Part shown: in pieces, positions 22,701 through 30,960 of the stretch
Layout: each line of letters starts with the position of its first letter
Position numbering within the stretch: position 1 is the first letter of the stretch
Source: Aspidapion aeneum
Taxonomy: Eukaryota; Arthropoda; Insecta; Coleoptera; Brentidae
Direction of reading: 5' to 3'
Assembly: GCA_963576565.1 (NCBI GenBank)
Contig: OY755046.1
Location: 60,801,471-60,865,470 of the forward strand
Length of the DNA stretch: 64,000 bases
Notes under the pieces: generated by a model
Databases searched by the model: none
Seen by the model: only the letters and a program-made list of their open reading frames with translations
Told to the model about the DNA's origin: nothing
Program-made: the position numbers and the translations under genes

Positions 22701-25700
22701 CCAAATTATGTTAATCCCCATGTATCAACAGTGACAATAACACAACTTTGTTGTCGTTACCGGTTGTCATTTCGAGCGTCATTTAAAAAAAAAATAGTTG
22801 TCATTGTCACTGTATATACATGGGGACTAACATAGTTCGAAATAAAGACACTGAAATTAACACAAAAGTGGTAATTTTATTTTTTTATAATTTAAAAATT
22901 TATCGCTAATATTTCAGAAACTATTTTTTAAAACTGCGACATATGGGGTATTTTTGGAAAGTATATTCCAAGCCTAATCTATTAATTAAATAATATAAGG
23001 AGCATCCAATTTACAAAAACTATAAATTTTAGCAGTGCCTGTTAAATACGGTAAGCATCAGGAATAAAGTTAAGATGCAATTTAAAAGTAAAAATTTCAC
23101 GAATTCGAACACAATTTCTTTTATATTCCTACATCAATTATTAATGGTCTAAAAGGGTGGGAAAAAATATATAAAAAGACACCCTGTACAAGAAAAAAAA
23201 ACATATATAAAAAAAGTTCAACTTCTGGGTAGAAACAGCTTTAAATTATTTATTATATTTGAAATTCCAGACAAACTGCTATTATTAGCAAAAATATTGT
23301 TCCACTAAACTTTAACAGGATAAATGGGTTTAAACAAAATAAATGTTACCTAAGGGTAGTTTTTTAAGAGTTTGAAATTATAAACATAGGTACATAAAGT
23401 TTTACCGAATAGCCATTGTATTACTTACTAAAAGCTTTAAATTCTAAGATATCTAAAAAAATGTAATTTATCCATATACATCTAGCCTGGTTTTTGATAG
23501 CCTTGGCGAAAAATCATGAAATAAAAATCTGAAAATTGCATATCTGAGGGCACGGCAGTGCCTCGCCAAGTTCGCGCGCCGTAACCATCTTTTCTTGAAA
23601 CATTTCAGCCGATATTTGACCTACCTAAAACCCTACTTCGGAATGAGCTACGAATCTCAAAAGTCGTAGATCTCCATGGAGTTAACAACCCCTCCAAGTT
23701 TCATGGAAGTCCATAAAGTAGTAAAGTAGTTACGAAATTTCAAAAAACGTCGAAATTGCCACTCACTCACTGACTCACTCACTCATGTATAGATCATCAA
23801 TATTCTACTGTACTTCCAGACATGCTACAAAGCTGAAATTTGGCAGACTGATAGAAATTATGACCAAACCCCTGGAAAAAATCAAAAAACCCCAAAATTT
23901 TAATTTACTCCCCTCCCCTATACATTTAAAGTTATGTAAAAGTAGCATCACCCACTTCCAGAAATGCTAGAGAGTTGAGCTTTGGCAGACTGATAGGAAC
24001 TATGATAAAGTTATAAATAGAAATTAAAACACCCCAAAATTCTAATTTACTTCCTTCCCCTATAAATGTAAGGTTATGTAAAAGTAACACTGCCCACTTC
24101 CAGAAACGCTAGAGAGCTGAACTTTTTAAGACTGAAAGACAATATGATAAAACTATATGAAAAAATTTAAAAACACCAACATTTTAATTTACTTTCCTCT
24201 CCTATAAATGTAAATTTATATAAAACTAACATTGCCCACTTCCAGAAACGGTAAAGAGCTGAGCATTGGAATGCTAATAGAAATTATGATAAAACCATGG
24301 GAAAAAATTTAAAAAATCCAATATTTTCATTTACTCTCCTCCCCCATAAATGTAAAGTTATGTAAAAGTAACATTACCCACTTCCAGAAACGCTAAAGAG
24401 CTGAGCATTGGAAGACTGATAGAAACTATGATAAAACTAAAGGACAAAATTTAAAAACACGACAATTTTAGTTTATTTCCCTCCCCTATACATGTAAAGT
24501 TATGAGCTTTGGAAGGCTGATAGGAACTACAATAAAACCATGGAAAAAAATTTAAAAACCTCAAAAATTTAAGTAAGGCATTCCAAAGTTTTGAACAATA
24601 TTCCGAATAGTTGTGTGAAACCACCAGAAACAACTACTCCGAGGGAAAATACCCCTACCGGCATTGAATTATACTGATGGTTTGAGGCTTTCGTTGGGAA
24701 CTTGTTAAAACTGTTTGGTTTTCACTTTCTCCAACGTCGATCACGAGGATACGAATGATCCCCGTCTGGAACACGTCCTGATAGTCTGGAACAAGTGTTC
24801 CATGCCAATCCACGACCGGACCGGTTTCGACCTTTTGGGCCATCCTCAGGTGAATGTAGGCGATAGCTCCGTGTAGAGCATAAGTTGTGTGAAACCGAAT
24901 ATTTTACTACTTTAAAAATTAAGTATTATCCAATTTCTTCAAAAAAGAAGTGAAATCATAACAAAAACATTTCATGTAAAAAAATGCCAAGTACACGAAA
25001 ATGGCATTCCGTAAAAAGAATTGAGATAAAAGTAAAGCCAAGTTCTCCAATACAAATTTCAAAATGAAAGGTTCTTACTAGTTTGGAAATGTTTTTCTAA
25101 ACTTGGCTATTACAGCTGTAAATGACTCTTAGGCACAGTGCTAAATTGAACATAAAGAAGTTTGGCTGTAATAGCAAAGTTTAAAAAAACATTTCCAAAC
25201 TAGTAAGAACCTTTCATTTTGAAATTTGTATTGGAGAACTTGGCTTTACTTTTATCTCAATTCTTTTTACGGAATGCCATTTTCGCGTACTTGGCTTCTT
25301 TTACATGAAATGTTTTGGTTATGATTAATTGTATTTTTTTAAAAGTTATGTAAGTACTTCTGTTTATAATTTAAAACCCTTAATAAACCAAACTTATGTT
25401 CCATTTATGTTGTCTAAACCCCTTTGTCACATTTAAGTTATTTTTTCTAAAATTCTATAATCTATAAAAATTACTTTAATATCTGTTAAGCTCGAATTTT
25501 AAATAAAATAAAAGTGCGCATTTGCGCGTATTTTAACACTGCTTCTAACCAGAAGTTGAATATTTTTAATATTATGCTTTTTGTCAGAAAAACCTGACAG
25601 AAGATGATTGTCAGGATCGAAGGAGGTGGAGAATAGGCGTCGAACAACATAGAAAAACGTTCTAAACCGACATAGTAGTAGTAGTAGTATTAAATAATCA

Positions 25701-28392
25701 CTTACAAATACTTTGTAGCCATATTTCTCTTTAGCTCCTCTTCATTCTGCTTTAGCTTTGCTTCAGTCTTTTCTTCTGCATCTTCAGATATCACTAAGTT
25801 ACCCTCATCACTATCAGAAACACTCTTCTCTTCATTAGCAGAAACAGGTCCTTTAGGTGCCTTGGTTAAATTTAAGTCTGTATTTTTTGAAATAGGTTTT
25901 AGCTTTGGAAGAGGTTTCTCAGTTATGTAATAATTTCTGACCCCTGGAAGAAACTCTTGCTGTGGAGGTTTAATTTTTAAAGAAATTGATATAGCAGATT
26001 TCTTTGTTACTTTAGGACTAACGTTTTTAGTTCCGACTATACTGATTTCATTTTCAACTTTTCTGTTCTGCTCAGATTTAGAAACTATAACATTTGACTC
26101 AACATCTGTCCCTTGGCTATTTTGTGCTACTTTAGCAACAGATGTACTACTATTAGCAAAATTATCTACACTTTTTCTAGTAGCTATGTCAATTCCATTT
26201 TTTATATTTCCACTTAGGACAGAAGATAATGCCTGACCTGAGATGTTAATAGATTTATTGGAATGGTTTTCTAAAATGATTTGGTGACTTTCAGGAATGT
26301 ATCTTACTGTTACTGGCATGTCTTTTGTTATTGATTCAAAGTTCGTAGCTGTTAAGGTTTCTTTAACTGTGGTTTCAATATTGTCAGTTTTTTTGCTTTT
26401 TTTACTCTGTTTTGGTGATTTCTTGCTTGTATCTTGTGTAGTTTTAATTTGGGCATTATTATTAGGAATTTCTTCATCTTCAGAATCACTGATAACTACA
26501 ACATCATCTTTTGGCATAAATTCTTCTGTAGATCTTAAAAATTTATTCATTAAAAACTGCTTAACTTTATCACGGACTTTTGTAGATGATTTATCTTCAA
26601 AATCTGATTCAATATCACTGTCTGATGTAGTACTTAATTTATTTGGACTATTTTTCAAATCTGGAGATGGCACAAGTTTTAATAAATTTTTTGGCTGTAA
26701 AGGAACTAAAGGTGGTAAACTGCGTTTTTGTGGAGAATTTTTTGGCTTAGCATTATTTGAATCAATATGTTTTTTAATATTAATATCTGTTTTTGTCAGA
26801 TGGGCATTTTTTAAGGTTTCAGGCTTAGATTTATAGATCCATTCCATACCAGAATCAGTAAATCGTATTTTGACTGCTGGTTCTTCTTCAAGAGATTCTT
26901 TGGTTTCCTTATTTGATGAATTAGTGACTTTGTTGAATAAAGAGTTAGCTTTTGACATGAAGCCTGCATTTTCTGGAGGTTCAAAACTCTGCTTTTCTAG
27001 TAAAGCCCTGAGTGTAGAGCAATCATTTTGAGGCAAAGTAGATGGATGTTCATTGAAAATTGCAGATTTAGATTTATTTTTTTCTAACAAACATTCTTTA
27101 TCATTTTCAAATGTTGTTTCTTTAATGCTTCTTTCTTTAATATTTTGAGCTTGTTTTTGAGATTCTGTAGTTTGTGAGGTGTTTTCTTCAATTTCAGATA
27201 CTTCATTCTTTGTGTTCCTTGGCTTAGTTACAATACTTTCATTTGTTGGGTCAGGTGAATGTGAGGGTAAGAAGTTATGTAAATCTTCTTGTGAATCTAA
27301 TTGATCCAATCCAGCAAAATCTAAAAAAAATTGCAGTATTGCAACATATTATAAAATAACAAAGTATAAAAGGCAACTTCAAAGGAGTAAAGTCAACTTC
27401 AAAGGGGTAACACCAACCACCGACACTGATGACACCATTTCCGTCCTCAGCGTGCAGGCAATACACAGGGTGTCCCAACTAAAAGGCAATGAACCACATT
27501 ATTTCGGAGTGATTTTAATGTGGTTTTAAAACTAAAGTTAAAAAGCGACCTATTAAACTTAAAAAAGTGTGTGTCTTTAATGTTGTTTTGATTTGTGCTA
27601 TGTGTGATGTGCTACCTAATATTATTTAAAATGGAAGGACTGTAGGTAATGAAAATTTTTTTTGGTCATTATGGAAACAAAATAAATAAAAATGTTAAAA
27701 ACTAGCTAATTGTAAAAATGTTGAAAGTTTTTTTTTCCAGTTCTATTATATTTTTAACTTAATAGATCAATTACACTGCTGAAAGACCAGCCTTTACTTA
27801 AAACATACAAGATATATAAAATAGGCCCCAACATCAAGCCTTAAGGCACTCCATATTTTGTTTTCACTAAATTAGATTTTTTGTTACCTATTTTTACAAA
27901 CTGTTATCTTGTGGTGAGATATAAGTTTGTTCACTAAATCCTAGATGTTTTAACTTCAACAGTAGATTGTCATGAGAAACTACATCAAATGCCTTCCTGA
28001 GATTAAGAAATAATGCACTCAGAATTCACAAAGCTAACCTATCCTATCCTATTGTCAGAACATAACTGAAATACATTTTCACATCTCCTATGCTTCTCAA
28101 TCACCTGACTAATATGAACCTATTACCCTGTTACAAAAACACATCTGATACAAAGAAGACTGAAATTACCAAGGTAACCTATTACCCTGTTACAAAAACA
28201 CATCTGATACAAAGAAGACTGAAATTACCAAGGTATCTACTTACCAACAATATCTTCTGCAAAGATCTCAACAACATCTTCAACTTCTTCCTTTATTTTT
28301 ACCCCTGTGTCCTCATGTAAGTCCTTAGTTTCAGAGTTATTTCCCTTGTCATTTGCACAGGAATAATTAGTCATTTCAGCCATTTTTGTCAT
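6776..28392 (-). CDS. C2H2 zinc-finger protein gene, six coding exons (whole CDS span)
   Basis: Manual exon chain: 28392-28245, 27320-25706, 20825-20624, 19267-19165, 17102-16973, 7718-6776. All junctions are GT-AG and phases match, giving 3141 coding bases, 1046 residues. Residues 1-588 are acidic, Ser/Thr-rich and probably disordered, with a SUMO-interaction-like VVVISDSEDEE at ~323-333. Four C2H2 fingers follow: C621/C626/H646/H651, C663/C668/H681/H686, C697/C700/H713/H717 and C729/C732/H744/H748. The C-terminus is Lys-rich with internal NGTKP(D/N)F repeats. Fingers imply a nuclear nucleic-acid-binding role; partner and target are unknown. I do not recognise the orthologue. It is transcribed divergently from the phosphatase gene. 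A further 3' exon is possible because the stop overlaps a GTAAGT donor. Confidence 0.75.
7719..8578. other. Intron sequence, no recognisable feature
   Basis: Start of the 9.3-kb intron between zinc-finger exons 5 and 6. A G/C-rich stretch near 7790-7840 and 8520-8535 (poly-C/poly-G) may be transposon debris. I see no gene. Confidence 0.5.
9465..9923 (-). repeat. BEL/Pao 3' LTR
   Basis: 459 bp. On the plus strand it runs TGTGGGGGTGTTGAG...GGACCGAACA. It matches the right LTR apart from a missing AAATA and one A. The GGTAG duplication precedes it. Confidence 0.93.
9959..15493 (-). CDS. BEL/Pao Gag-Pol polyprotein
   Basis: 1844 codons, uninterrupted. Order seen: Gag-like region (~1-300, DUF1759 type); Cys/His knuckles at 341-407 (CVVCKQGPYH, CLNCLSRSHSIKEC, CFRCGVRHHSLLC); a Gln/Asn/Ser-rich linker; aspartic protease with VDSGSTSNF at ~587-595; reverse transcriptase with catalytic Asp in FTADICKMF (~922) and SYVDD (~997-1001); an RNase H-like region (HGFSDASEKGYCAVV); integrase with an H-C zinc region ending CITCYK and acidic residues in TGVDFAGPF, LHSDCGTNF and FGGLWESSVK; then a DUF5641-like tail. 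No stop or frameshift was seen, so it may be functional. Confidence 0.95.
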   Translation of the reverse strand: MSDKVRKATNLRLSEISRMTEIYDFAIKAETDSKYHASLKVRYQDLEQIRDDFSKQHNILIGLLDEQDDFQAEDKVRADFENKFWHIKSIYFSLFSHTTSETQSSVSLSRAPQFTNNLKPLDLPIFRGDVTSFPSFKDMFEALVHNNPHFSDVTKFEYLLKALEEQPKLLVQHLPLTHANYSIAYDTLCKRYYRKRIIAASHWSAIENAKKVSSENPQDLRTLLDTFNDNLEALRNLQLPIDAWSFPLVQMINRKIDISLATKFELQLSDSNKMPDYKELIAYLEKHCEALDNVELTRKEDKKFFKKSINNNSSSFKSGSSRQTSNVFLSQPNQNNNKNTCVVCKQGPYHTLFKCQFFRSKTPNERYKLAKANYLCLNCLSRSHSIKECPSTNSCFRCGVRHHSLLCFSGNDSSNQVSTLYSSQNNSSQNNSSQNNRNFQACSTVTHHNSQGPKYNPVHNHSQGPNPHFSSFSSTPNYYNQSVNTHCSPVAHSSSSFPNSIGHPTSSGANHHANHSSIVSNNANSVAQLPHIDSQNSQSNPNAFVGLTVDNPLCLSSSIDSSGVLLSTAIVEILDSKGDYQPIRIIVDSGSTSNFITKACVKRLGLHSYKSDIDVQGIGEAPMLKSCESISSTIRPSGKSSPLLEFSAVVIPKICGNLPLSTLSTTNWPFLKNCQLADPYFYKSRPVDILVGADIFARILKDGKIVAGPNDPVAINSIFGYLLMGKTCSSSKVISQFISQTFLAMDTLEDTIQRFWLVEEVPKVNSMSPEDSLAEKIFSETTYRTETGRFVVSLPFKSSEPSFPNSRELALKQFLALERRLLKNSDLYMQYSDFMKEYLSLGHMKIVSSLAIPDKSYYIPHHCVLKPSSVTTKLRVVYNGSAKSSSDPYSLNDCLLPGPKLQADICQLLLLFRLEKFVFTADICKMFRQILVTPPHQDYQRVLWRFQPDGPIEDIALCTVTYGLTCSPYLAIKSLLTLAEQEKVNYPEASELIISHSYVDDITGMHCDLEGAKRIQKDLISLLAKGGFELRKWCSNDPRLLADFPSSHLCNENLSFDADSNNTLKVLGLEWSPSSDCYQFSINSILSPCTKRNLLSNLAKIFDPLGILTPVTFFLKHLIQKLWDLKLNWDDPPSIEISRIWEKFTSEVSLLSLCKITRRVVPDSYQSIQIHGFSDASEKGYCAVVYFRFSLKDNEFCVKFVTAKSKVAPLKTISIPRLELCGAVLLSKLLHYVLGIYQPRLKISEIYAWCDSTIVLSWIKSSPHRFTTFVSNRSTFIQEKIPSSHWHHVISENNPADLGSRGLLPSELSESSMWWYGPSFLSQHTDTWTEINLPLSDEDIPEHRKTCLLVAELEPHLLAQLIENIFSFDRLRRVLAYILRFLSNCRNKIKVTEPLTSLELHQSVMLLVKHVQTLAFSHEIDRIQQHLLPSKLFRRLSPFLDDESILRLGGRLRNSTSLSYQQKFPALLPNNHRFTELLVSYVHLKYFHAGIQSIQYIITQQFWIISCKNVIRKVVSKCITCYKINPTPVQAPMGDLPLLRVSQVKPFLHTGVDFAGPFNLLMTRYRGARTTKAYLCLFVCYATKALHLELVSSLSSDAFLAALRRFVGRRGRLVSLHSDCGTNFTGAYRTLCNLMRDASKAETISWHFNPPSAPHFGGLWESSVKSVKTHLLRVVGSQILTYEEMYTLLVQIEAFLNSRPLTPLSSDPNDISAITPGHFLTLESLSALPEPNFSDTPLNRLDRWQLLQKLHQDFWSRWSKEYLHTLHQRAKWHDSKGSLKIGNLVVIKEDNTPCMQWRLGRIEAVYPGSDGVVRVASVRTTNGTLKRPVVKLCPLPIEDNVDSS
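15494..16372 (-). other. BEL/Pao 5' untranslated leader
   Basis: AT-rich non-coding sequence between the 5' LTR and the polyprotein start. It begins with the primer-binding-like site next to the LTR (about 16354-16371). No further frame was noticed. Confidence 0.7.
16373..16837 (-). repeat. BEL/Pao 5' LTR
   Basis: 465 bp, with the same ends as the left LTR and followed by GGTAG. As the 5' LTR of a minus-strand element it should carry the promoter. Confidence 0.93.
16973..17102 (-). CDS. Zinc-finger gene coding exon 5 (finger 3, first half of finger 4)
   Basis: Acceptor TTGTTTTAG|AT joins exon 4 as D-TLTDVLCPICTFGSP, a canonical C-x2-C finger with H713 and H717. It ends TRCGLCG with donor GG|GTAAGT. 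The second Cys pair is completed by histidines in exon 6, 9.3 kb away, which strongly supports the join. Confidence 0.8.
17255..18625 (-). mobile_element. RTE-like LINE fragment, copy a
   Basis: 5'-truncated non-LTR element. Reverse-transcriptase motifs [24 protein letters not shown] and [10 protein letters not shown], then a frame broken near the FADD box, then the C-terminal part ([30 protein letters not shown]). The 3' end is an (AT)n-type tail near 17260. It lies in the intron between zinc-finger exons 4 and 5 and is inactive through frameshifts. Assignment to RTE is by general resemblance. Confidence 0.8.
18640..19164. other. Intron sequence without clear feature
   Basis: AT-rich, between LINE copy a and zinc-finger exon 4. 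A weak acceptor-like site near 18654 opens a short frame, but exons 4 and 5 already join in phase without it. Confidence 0.4.
19165..19267 (-). CDS. Zinc-finger gene coding exon 4 (finger 2)
   Basis: A T-rich tract and TTTAG acceptor precede PTSKVLTCEDKLCPQTF, and the exon ends VVEYHHSY with donor G|GTAAGT (phase 1). Cysteines 663 and 668 with His 681 and 686/687 form a C2H2 finger. Phase agrees with exons 3 and 5. Confidence 0.8.
19300..20600. repeat. ~510-bp tandem repeat, about 2.5 units
   Basis: Landmarks recur in order: GCGCCATCTACCGCGATACG (about 19370, 19835, 20343), ATACATATCGATCAATGA, CCGCCATCAGACACGTGAGC and AACCTCACG(A/G)GG. The copies differ by point changes and by a ~60-bp segment (AAATAAAAAGAAACAAACCA) missing from the first. 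No coding signal. It lies between zinc-finger exons 3 and 4. Confidence 0.75.
20624..20825 (-). CDS. Zinc-finger gene coding exon 3 (finger 1)
   Basis: Acceptor TTTTTAG|G completes Leu588 and reads VPNKKPISPAQRLKIY..., then finger FKCTVPEC...WIHYTKNHH with C-x4-C and H-x4-H spacing, ending HHPDS at donor GTAAGT (phase 0). It is too short to appear as a long open frame but is framed by consensus splice sites and matches both neighbouring phases. Confidence 0.8.
20826..21385. other. Intron sequence, no recognisable feature
   Basis: Upstream of zinc-finger exon 3 on the minus strand. AT-rich, with a T-run near 21357. Nothing further noted. Confidence 0.4.
21390..22395 (+). mobile_element. RTE-like LINE fragment, copy b
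   Basis: Plus-strand copy of the family seen at 17.3, 43.1 and 59.2 kb. The frame 21532-22242 covers the [19 protein letters not shown] box through to LQWKPTG, then a TGA replaces Arg. The remaining [15 protein letters not shown] tail is still readable beyond the stop. The 3' end is an (AT)n tract at 22385-22402. It is 5'-truncated and inactive. Confidence 0.8.
22568..23190. mobile_element. Mariner-type MITE with TACAGGGTGTC ends
   Basis: TGTACAGGGTGTCTCATT at the left and AGACACCCTGTACA at the right are inverted repeats. The interior contains inverted segments (GACAATAACACAAC against TTGTCATTGTCACTG). Non-coding. The TA-flanked terminus style suggests Tc1/mariner. Confidence 0.55.
23480..24600. 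repeat. Dispersed repeat with ~130-bp internal subrepeats
   Basis: Five to six diverged units contain CACTTCCAGAAACGCTA, GAGCTGAGC(A/T)TTGG, GATAGAAACTATGATAAAAC and CTCCCCTATAAATGTAAAG. An inverted, degraded copy is at about 36830-37340 in the phosphatase gene. No gene. Confidence 0.6.
24609..24896 (-). mobile_element. Short retroposed insertion flanked by 14-bp direct repeats
   Basis: AGTTGTGTGAAACC occurs at 24609-24622 and 24883-24896, a likely target duplication. The minus strand contains CACCTGAGGATGG...GGTCGAAACC, resembling conserved structures in Penelope-like element termini, which can form hammerhead-like folds. It has no useful coding capacity. The Penelope assignment is tentative. 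Confidence 0.5.
24953..25325. repeat. Long inverted repeat (foldback), ~150-bp arms
   Basis: The left arm (ATTTCATGT...GCCAAGT...CATTCCGTAAAAAG) and right arm (CTTTTTACGGAATGCCATTT ... ACATGAAATG) are almost perfectly complementary, with a ~50-bp loop around 25120-25170. A degraded relative is at 34720-35015. It is inside zinc-finger intron 2 and would form a long hairpin in the pre-mRNA. Confidence 0.85.
25575..25694 (+). mobile_element. LINE 3'-end fragment with (TAG)n tail
   Basis: The plus strand reads TEDDCQDRRRWRIGVEQHRK-like residues then a stop, the usual C-terminus style of RTE/R1-like elements, followed by CATAGTAGTAGTAGTAGT. It is a very short 5'-truncated copy and ends only ~12 bp from the exon 2 donor. 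Confidence 0.5.
25706..27320 (-). CDS. Zinc-finger gene coding exon 2 (large disordered exon)
   Basis: Acceptor TTTTTTAG before ATTTTGCTGG joins exon 1 in frame as D-FAGLDQLDSQEDLHNFLPS. The 538-residue segment is rich in Ser, Lys, Asn and Glu, with acidic clusters (DSDIESDFEDK, VVVISDSEDEE) and no fold I recognise. It ends NMATKYL at donor TT|GTAAGT (phase 2). The long open frame and coding-type composition make this exon secure. Confidence 0.85.
28119..28237 (+). repeat. Two-unit tandem duplication of ~59 bp
   Basis: ACCTATTACCCTGTTACAAA through GAAATTACCAAGGT occurs twice with almost no differences. It lies just inside the first zinc-finger intron. Confidence 0.8.
28245..28392 (-). CDS. 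Zinc-finger gene coding exon 1
   Basis: Starts MTKMAEMTNYSCAND and ends ...VVEIFAEDIV at donor G|GTAAGT (phase 1). Either of the first two ATGs (28392 or 28383) could be used. The segment is acidic. The intron that follows (27321-28244) contains a ~59-bp direct duplication at 28119-28237. Confidence 0.75.
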
Positions 28393-29700
28393 TTAAATTT
28401 TATTATAATTTATAAAACTCAATAATAAGTTTTTGTATAATTGGATCATATTTGATTGACCTAATTTGGAAAAGCTTAATTTTTATATATTTTTAATTTA
28501 TTATTTTTTGTCGGCTATTTTTAGATTGTTTATTTAAAAATAAATTTTCACGTTTGTTTACAAAAATTTGACACCATAACATGTCAATTGTCAAAATGGG
28601 GGATTAAAAAAAAATAAGACAGCTGGTAGGTCAAACGCACGCGGGAGATAAAAAAGGCTCGAAGGACCATTTTGTGACTTGCATGACAATGCTATTTTTG
28701 GTCTTTCTCGCGAACGGGTCGACCGAATTTAATGAAATTTATCAGGCCTATTGTTGTATAAACGGAGAACATTTTTGCGGGTTTTCGAAAAAGTGCTAAT
28801 GTTGTTATAGGGTAGAAAATTGGAATTGAAAAACATTTTTTCCTAAATAGTTTACGCCCAGTAGATGTCGCCATTCATGACAAAACAAATGAACATCGCG
28901 GGCTGCAACCAATCGTTCGCCTCGGCCCATTTCTGGGAGAAAAACAAAAGTTAATTTTTTCGAAAAAACTAATTTTGGCGTAGACAATACGCGTTTTGTG
29001 CCGATAAAAATAAAAATAGTTTCACGGTTTTGGGTTTACGACAGGTTAGATAACGCGAAAAAATCGATTCATTGATAAATTCGCGAGCCAGGGCGGCCCC
29101 ATTCATAAAAGTGTATTGATTCTAAATTTGACACACTCTCTTGAAAGAAAAACCTAGGCAATCGTTGACCTACTATAATAATACTCGGGCCTAGTTTAAG
29201 TAGTAGTTTTCCTCGTAATTATTCGTATTTGCGTCGCAGTATTCAGGAGAAAATGTCGAAAATTTTCCCAGGAAAACTGCAACAAAAATGACCTCAAAAC
29301 CATGGTGGGGCATTTGACCATGCAGTGACCTCAAAAAAATCTTGCAAAATCACCCAGGAAATTGTAAACAAAAAGTATTAAGTGTAGTGTGTGCAGGGTG
29401 GATCCCAGACAGGAAGTACAAATAATTAAAAATTTAAATAATAGGTATGTATTGCCCAAGGGCTGATCAGCTGCCTACAGTATGTTTATAAAATTTAGCT
29501 GATCACTCAGTATTTGTTTCTCAATGGATCCAAAAATCTCTCAGGTGTAGCTTTTTACAATAATTCATTTAATCCACAGTACACTGGTCTATTTTTTAAG
29601 TGATGAGTAATAGTGTAGATTTTTATAAATAGCTTCATTTTGCTAAGCTTAAAAGTGATTATTTACAGAATGTGCAAGAGTTGACATCTTTTGAGTGTCA
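28393..29700. promoter_or_regulatory. Intergenic region between divergent genes
   Basis: The 5' ends of both genes must lie in 28393-32559. I see no clear TATA box or initiator. GGCTCGAAGGACCA at ~28650 equals the sequence beside the BEL LTR (primer-site complement), perhaps a retroelement trace. An untranslated phosphatase exon must lie upstream of 32560. Confidence 0.35.
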
Positions 29701-30960
29701 GGCTAAATAAATTGAATTGAATTGAATAAATCTTTATTAGCAAATTTATGCTATTTCATAATACAAACATTATTATAAAAAAAATACATTTAAATGTTAA
29801 TGTTAATAAAACATAATAATTCCAAACATGATACTAATAACTATTTACTTAAAATCTAAAAACAAAAATACAATTTAATCTTAGTCTAAGAAAATAACAA
29901 TACTAGACCAAAACACACCAAAATAATATGTAGACTAAAATAATACTATAATATAATATATGGTACCAAGGGTTTACCTAAACAATCAGGCTTACAAACT
30001 GACTAGGCAACAAGTAATTTTTAAGTGTTCTCTTAAACATATTATTTGATTTACAATTTTTTATGTATAAGGGTAATTTGTTATACAATCTGATTCCTTT
30101 ATAAAACAATGATTTATATCCTAGCTCAGTATTTATACTATTTAAATAAAAATTGCAGTTATTCCTTGTTGCATAGGCATGAACATTTGTGACATTTATC
30201 AATCTGTTGTCCAAATAATTAGGTAGTTGATTATTCTTTAATTTGTGAATAAAAAGAATTACATTAAACTCTGAAAATTTCCTTACATTTAACCATTGAA
30301 GCTCATTTAACATATGTTCTATTCTAGTATATCGGTTTTTTCTTAAAATTGTTCGCATGCCAATATTTTGTAATTTTTGGAACCTATTAAGATCTTCATT
30401 ATTCATTAAATTAAAGATTGTAGAGCAATATGTAAAATGTGGTAGGATTATCGTATTGTAAACTATTAATGCTGTTTGTTTGCTAATAAATTTGTTTACT
30501 CTTCTTAACACCCCCAATTTTTTCCCAATTTTTTTTGCAAGATAATCAGCATGCTTTCTAAAATTTAATTTTTTGTCAATAATGACTCCCAAATACTTCA
30601 TGTCATTTACCAATTCAATTTTTTCTCCATCTATATTAATATTTATTGCATTGAGATCAAAATCTTTTTTCCCCAATATCATGGCTTTTGTTTTTAACAC
30701 ATTTAATTTTAACTTATTTTGATTTAACCATCCATTCAATTTTAATAAATCCCCATTTAATATATCTATTATTTCATTCAAATTTTTTCCAGCTATAAAA
30801 ATCAAAGTATCATCAGCGAACAATTTTATTTTGCATCTACCTATTACTTGAACAATGTCATTGATATAAATTAAAAATAACAGTGGCCCTAGCACACTAC
30901 CCTGAGGTACCCCTATATCAATATCAATACTATCTGATTCCACATTCTGAATTTTTGTTT
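29700..30960 (-). mobile_element. Non-LTR retrotransposon fragment (Jockey/CR1-L2-like)
   Basis: A 321-codon open frame (29978-30943) begins within the reverse transcriptase: GVPQGSVLGPLLFLIYINDI, then KLFADDTLIFIAG, thumb-like GVIIDKKLNFRKHADYL, and a C-terminal YNKLPLYIKN region ending at LPSQFVSL. This is the second half of a pol protein; the N-terminal part is missing. The 3' flank ends in TTGAATTGAATTGAA repeats near 29710, typical of CR1/L2-type 3' microsatellites. It differs from the RTE-like family elsewhere. Confidence 0.8.

Noticed and set aside
26297..26836. Plus-strand frame of 179 codons
   Set aside because: Antisense to zinc-finger exon 2; the minus-strand frame is longer and is joined by consensus splice sites.
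25702..28392. Whether the minus-strand gene could be two separate genes (28392-25706 and the finger exons)
   Set aside because: All five introns match in phase and the split finger across exons 5 and 6 needs the join, so one gene is simpler; RNA data would decide.
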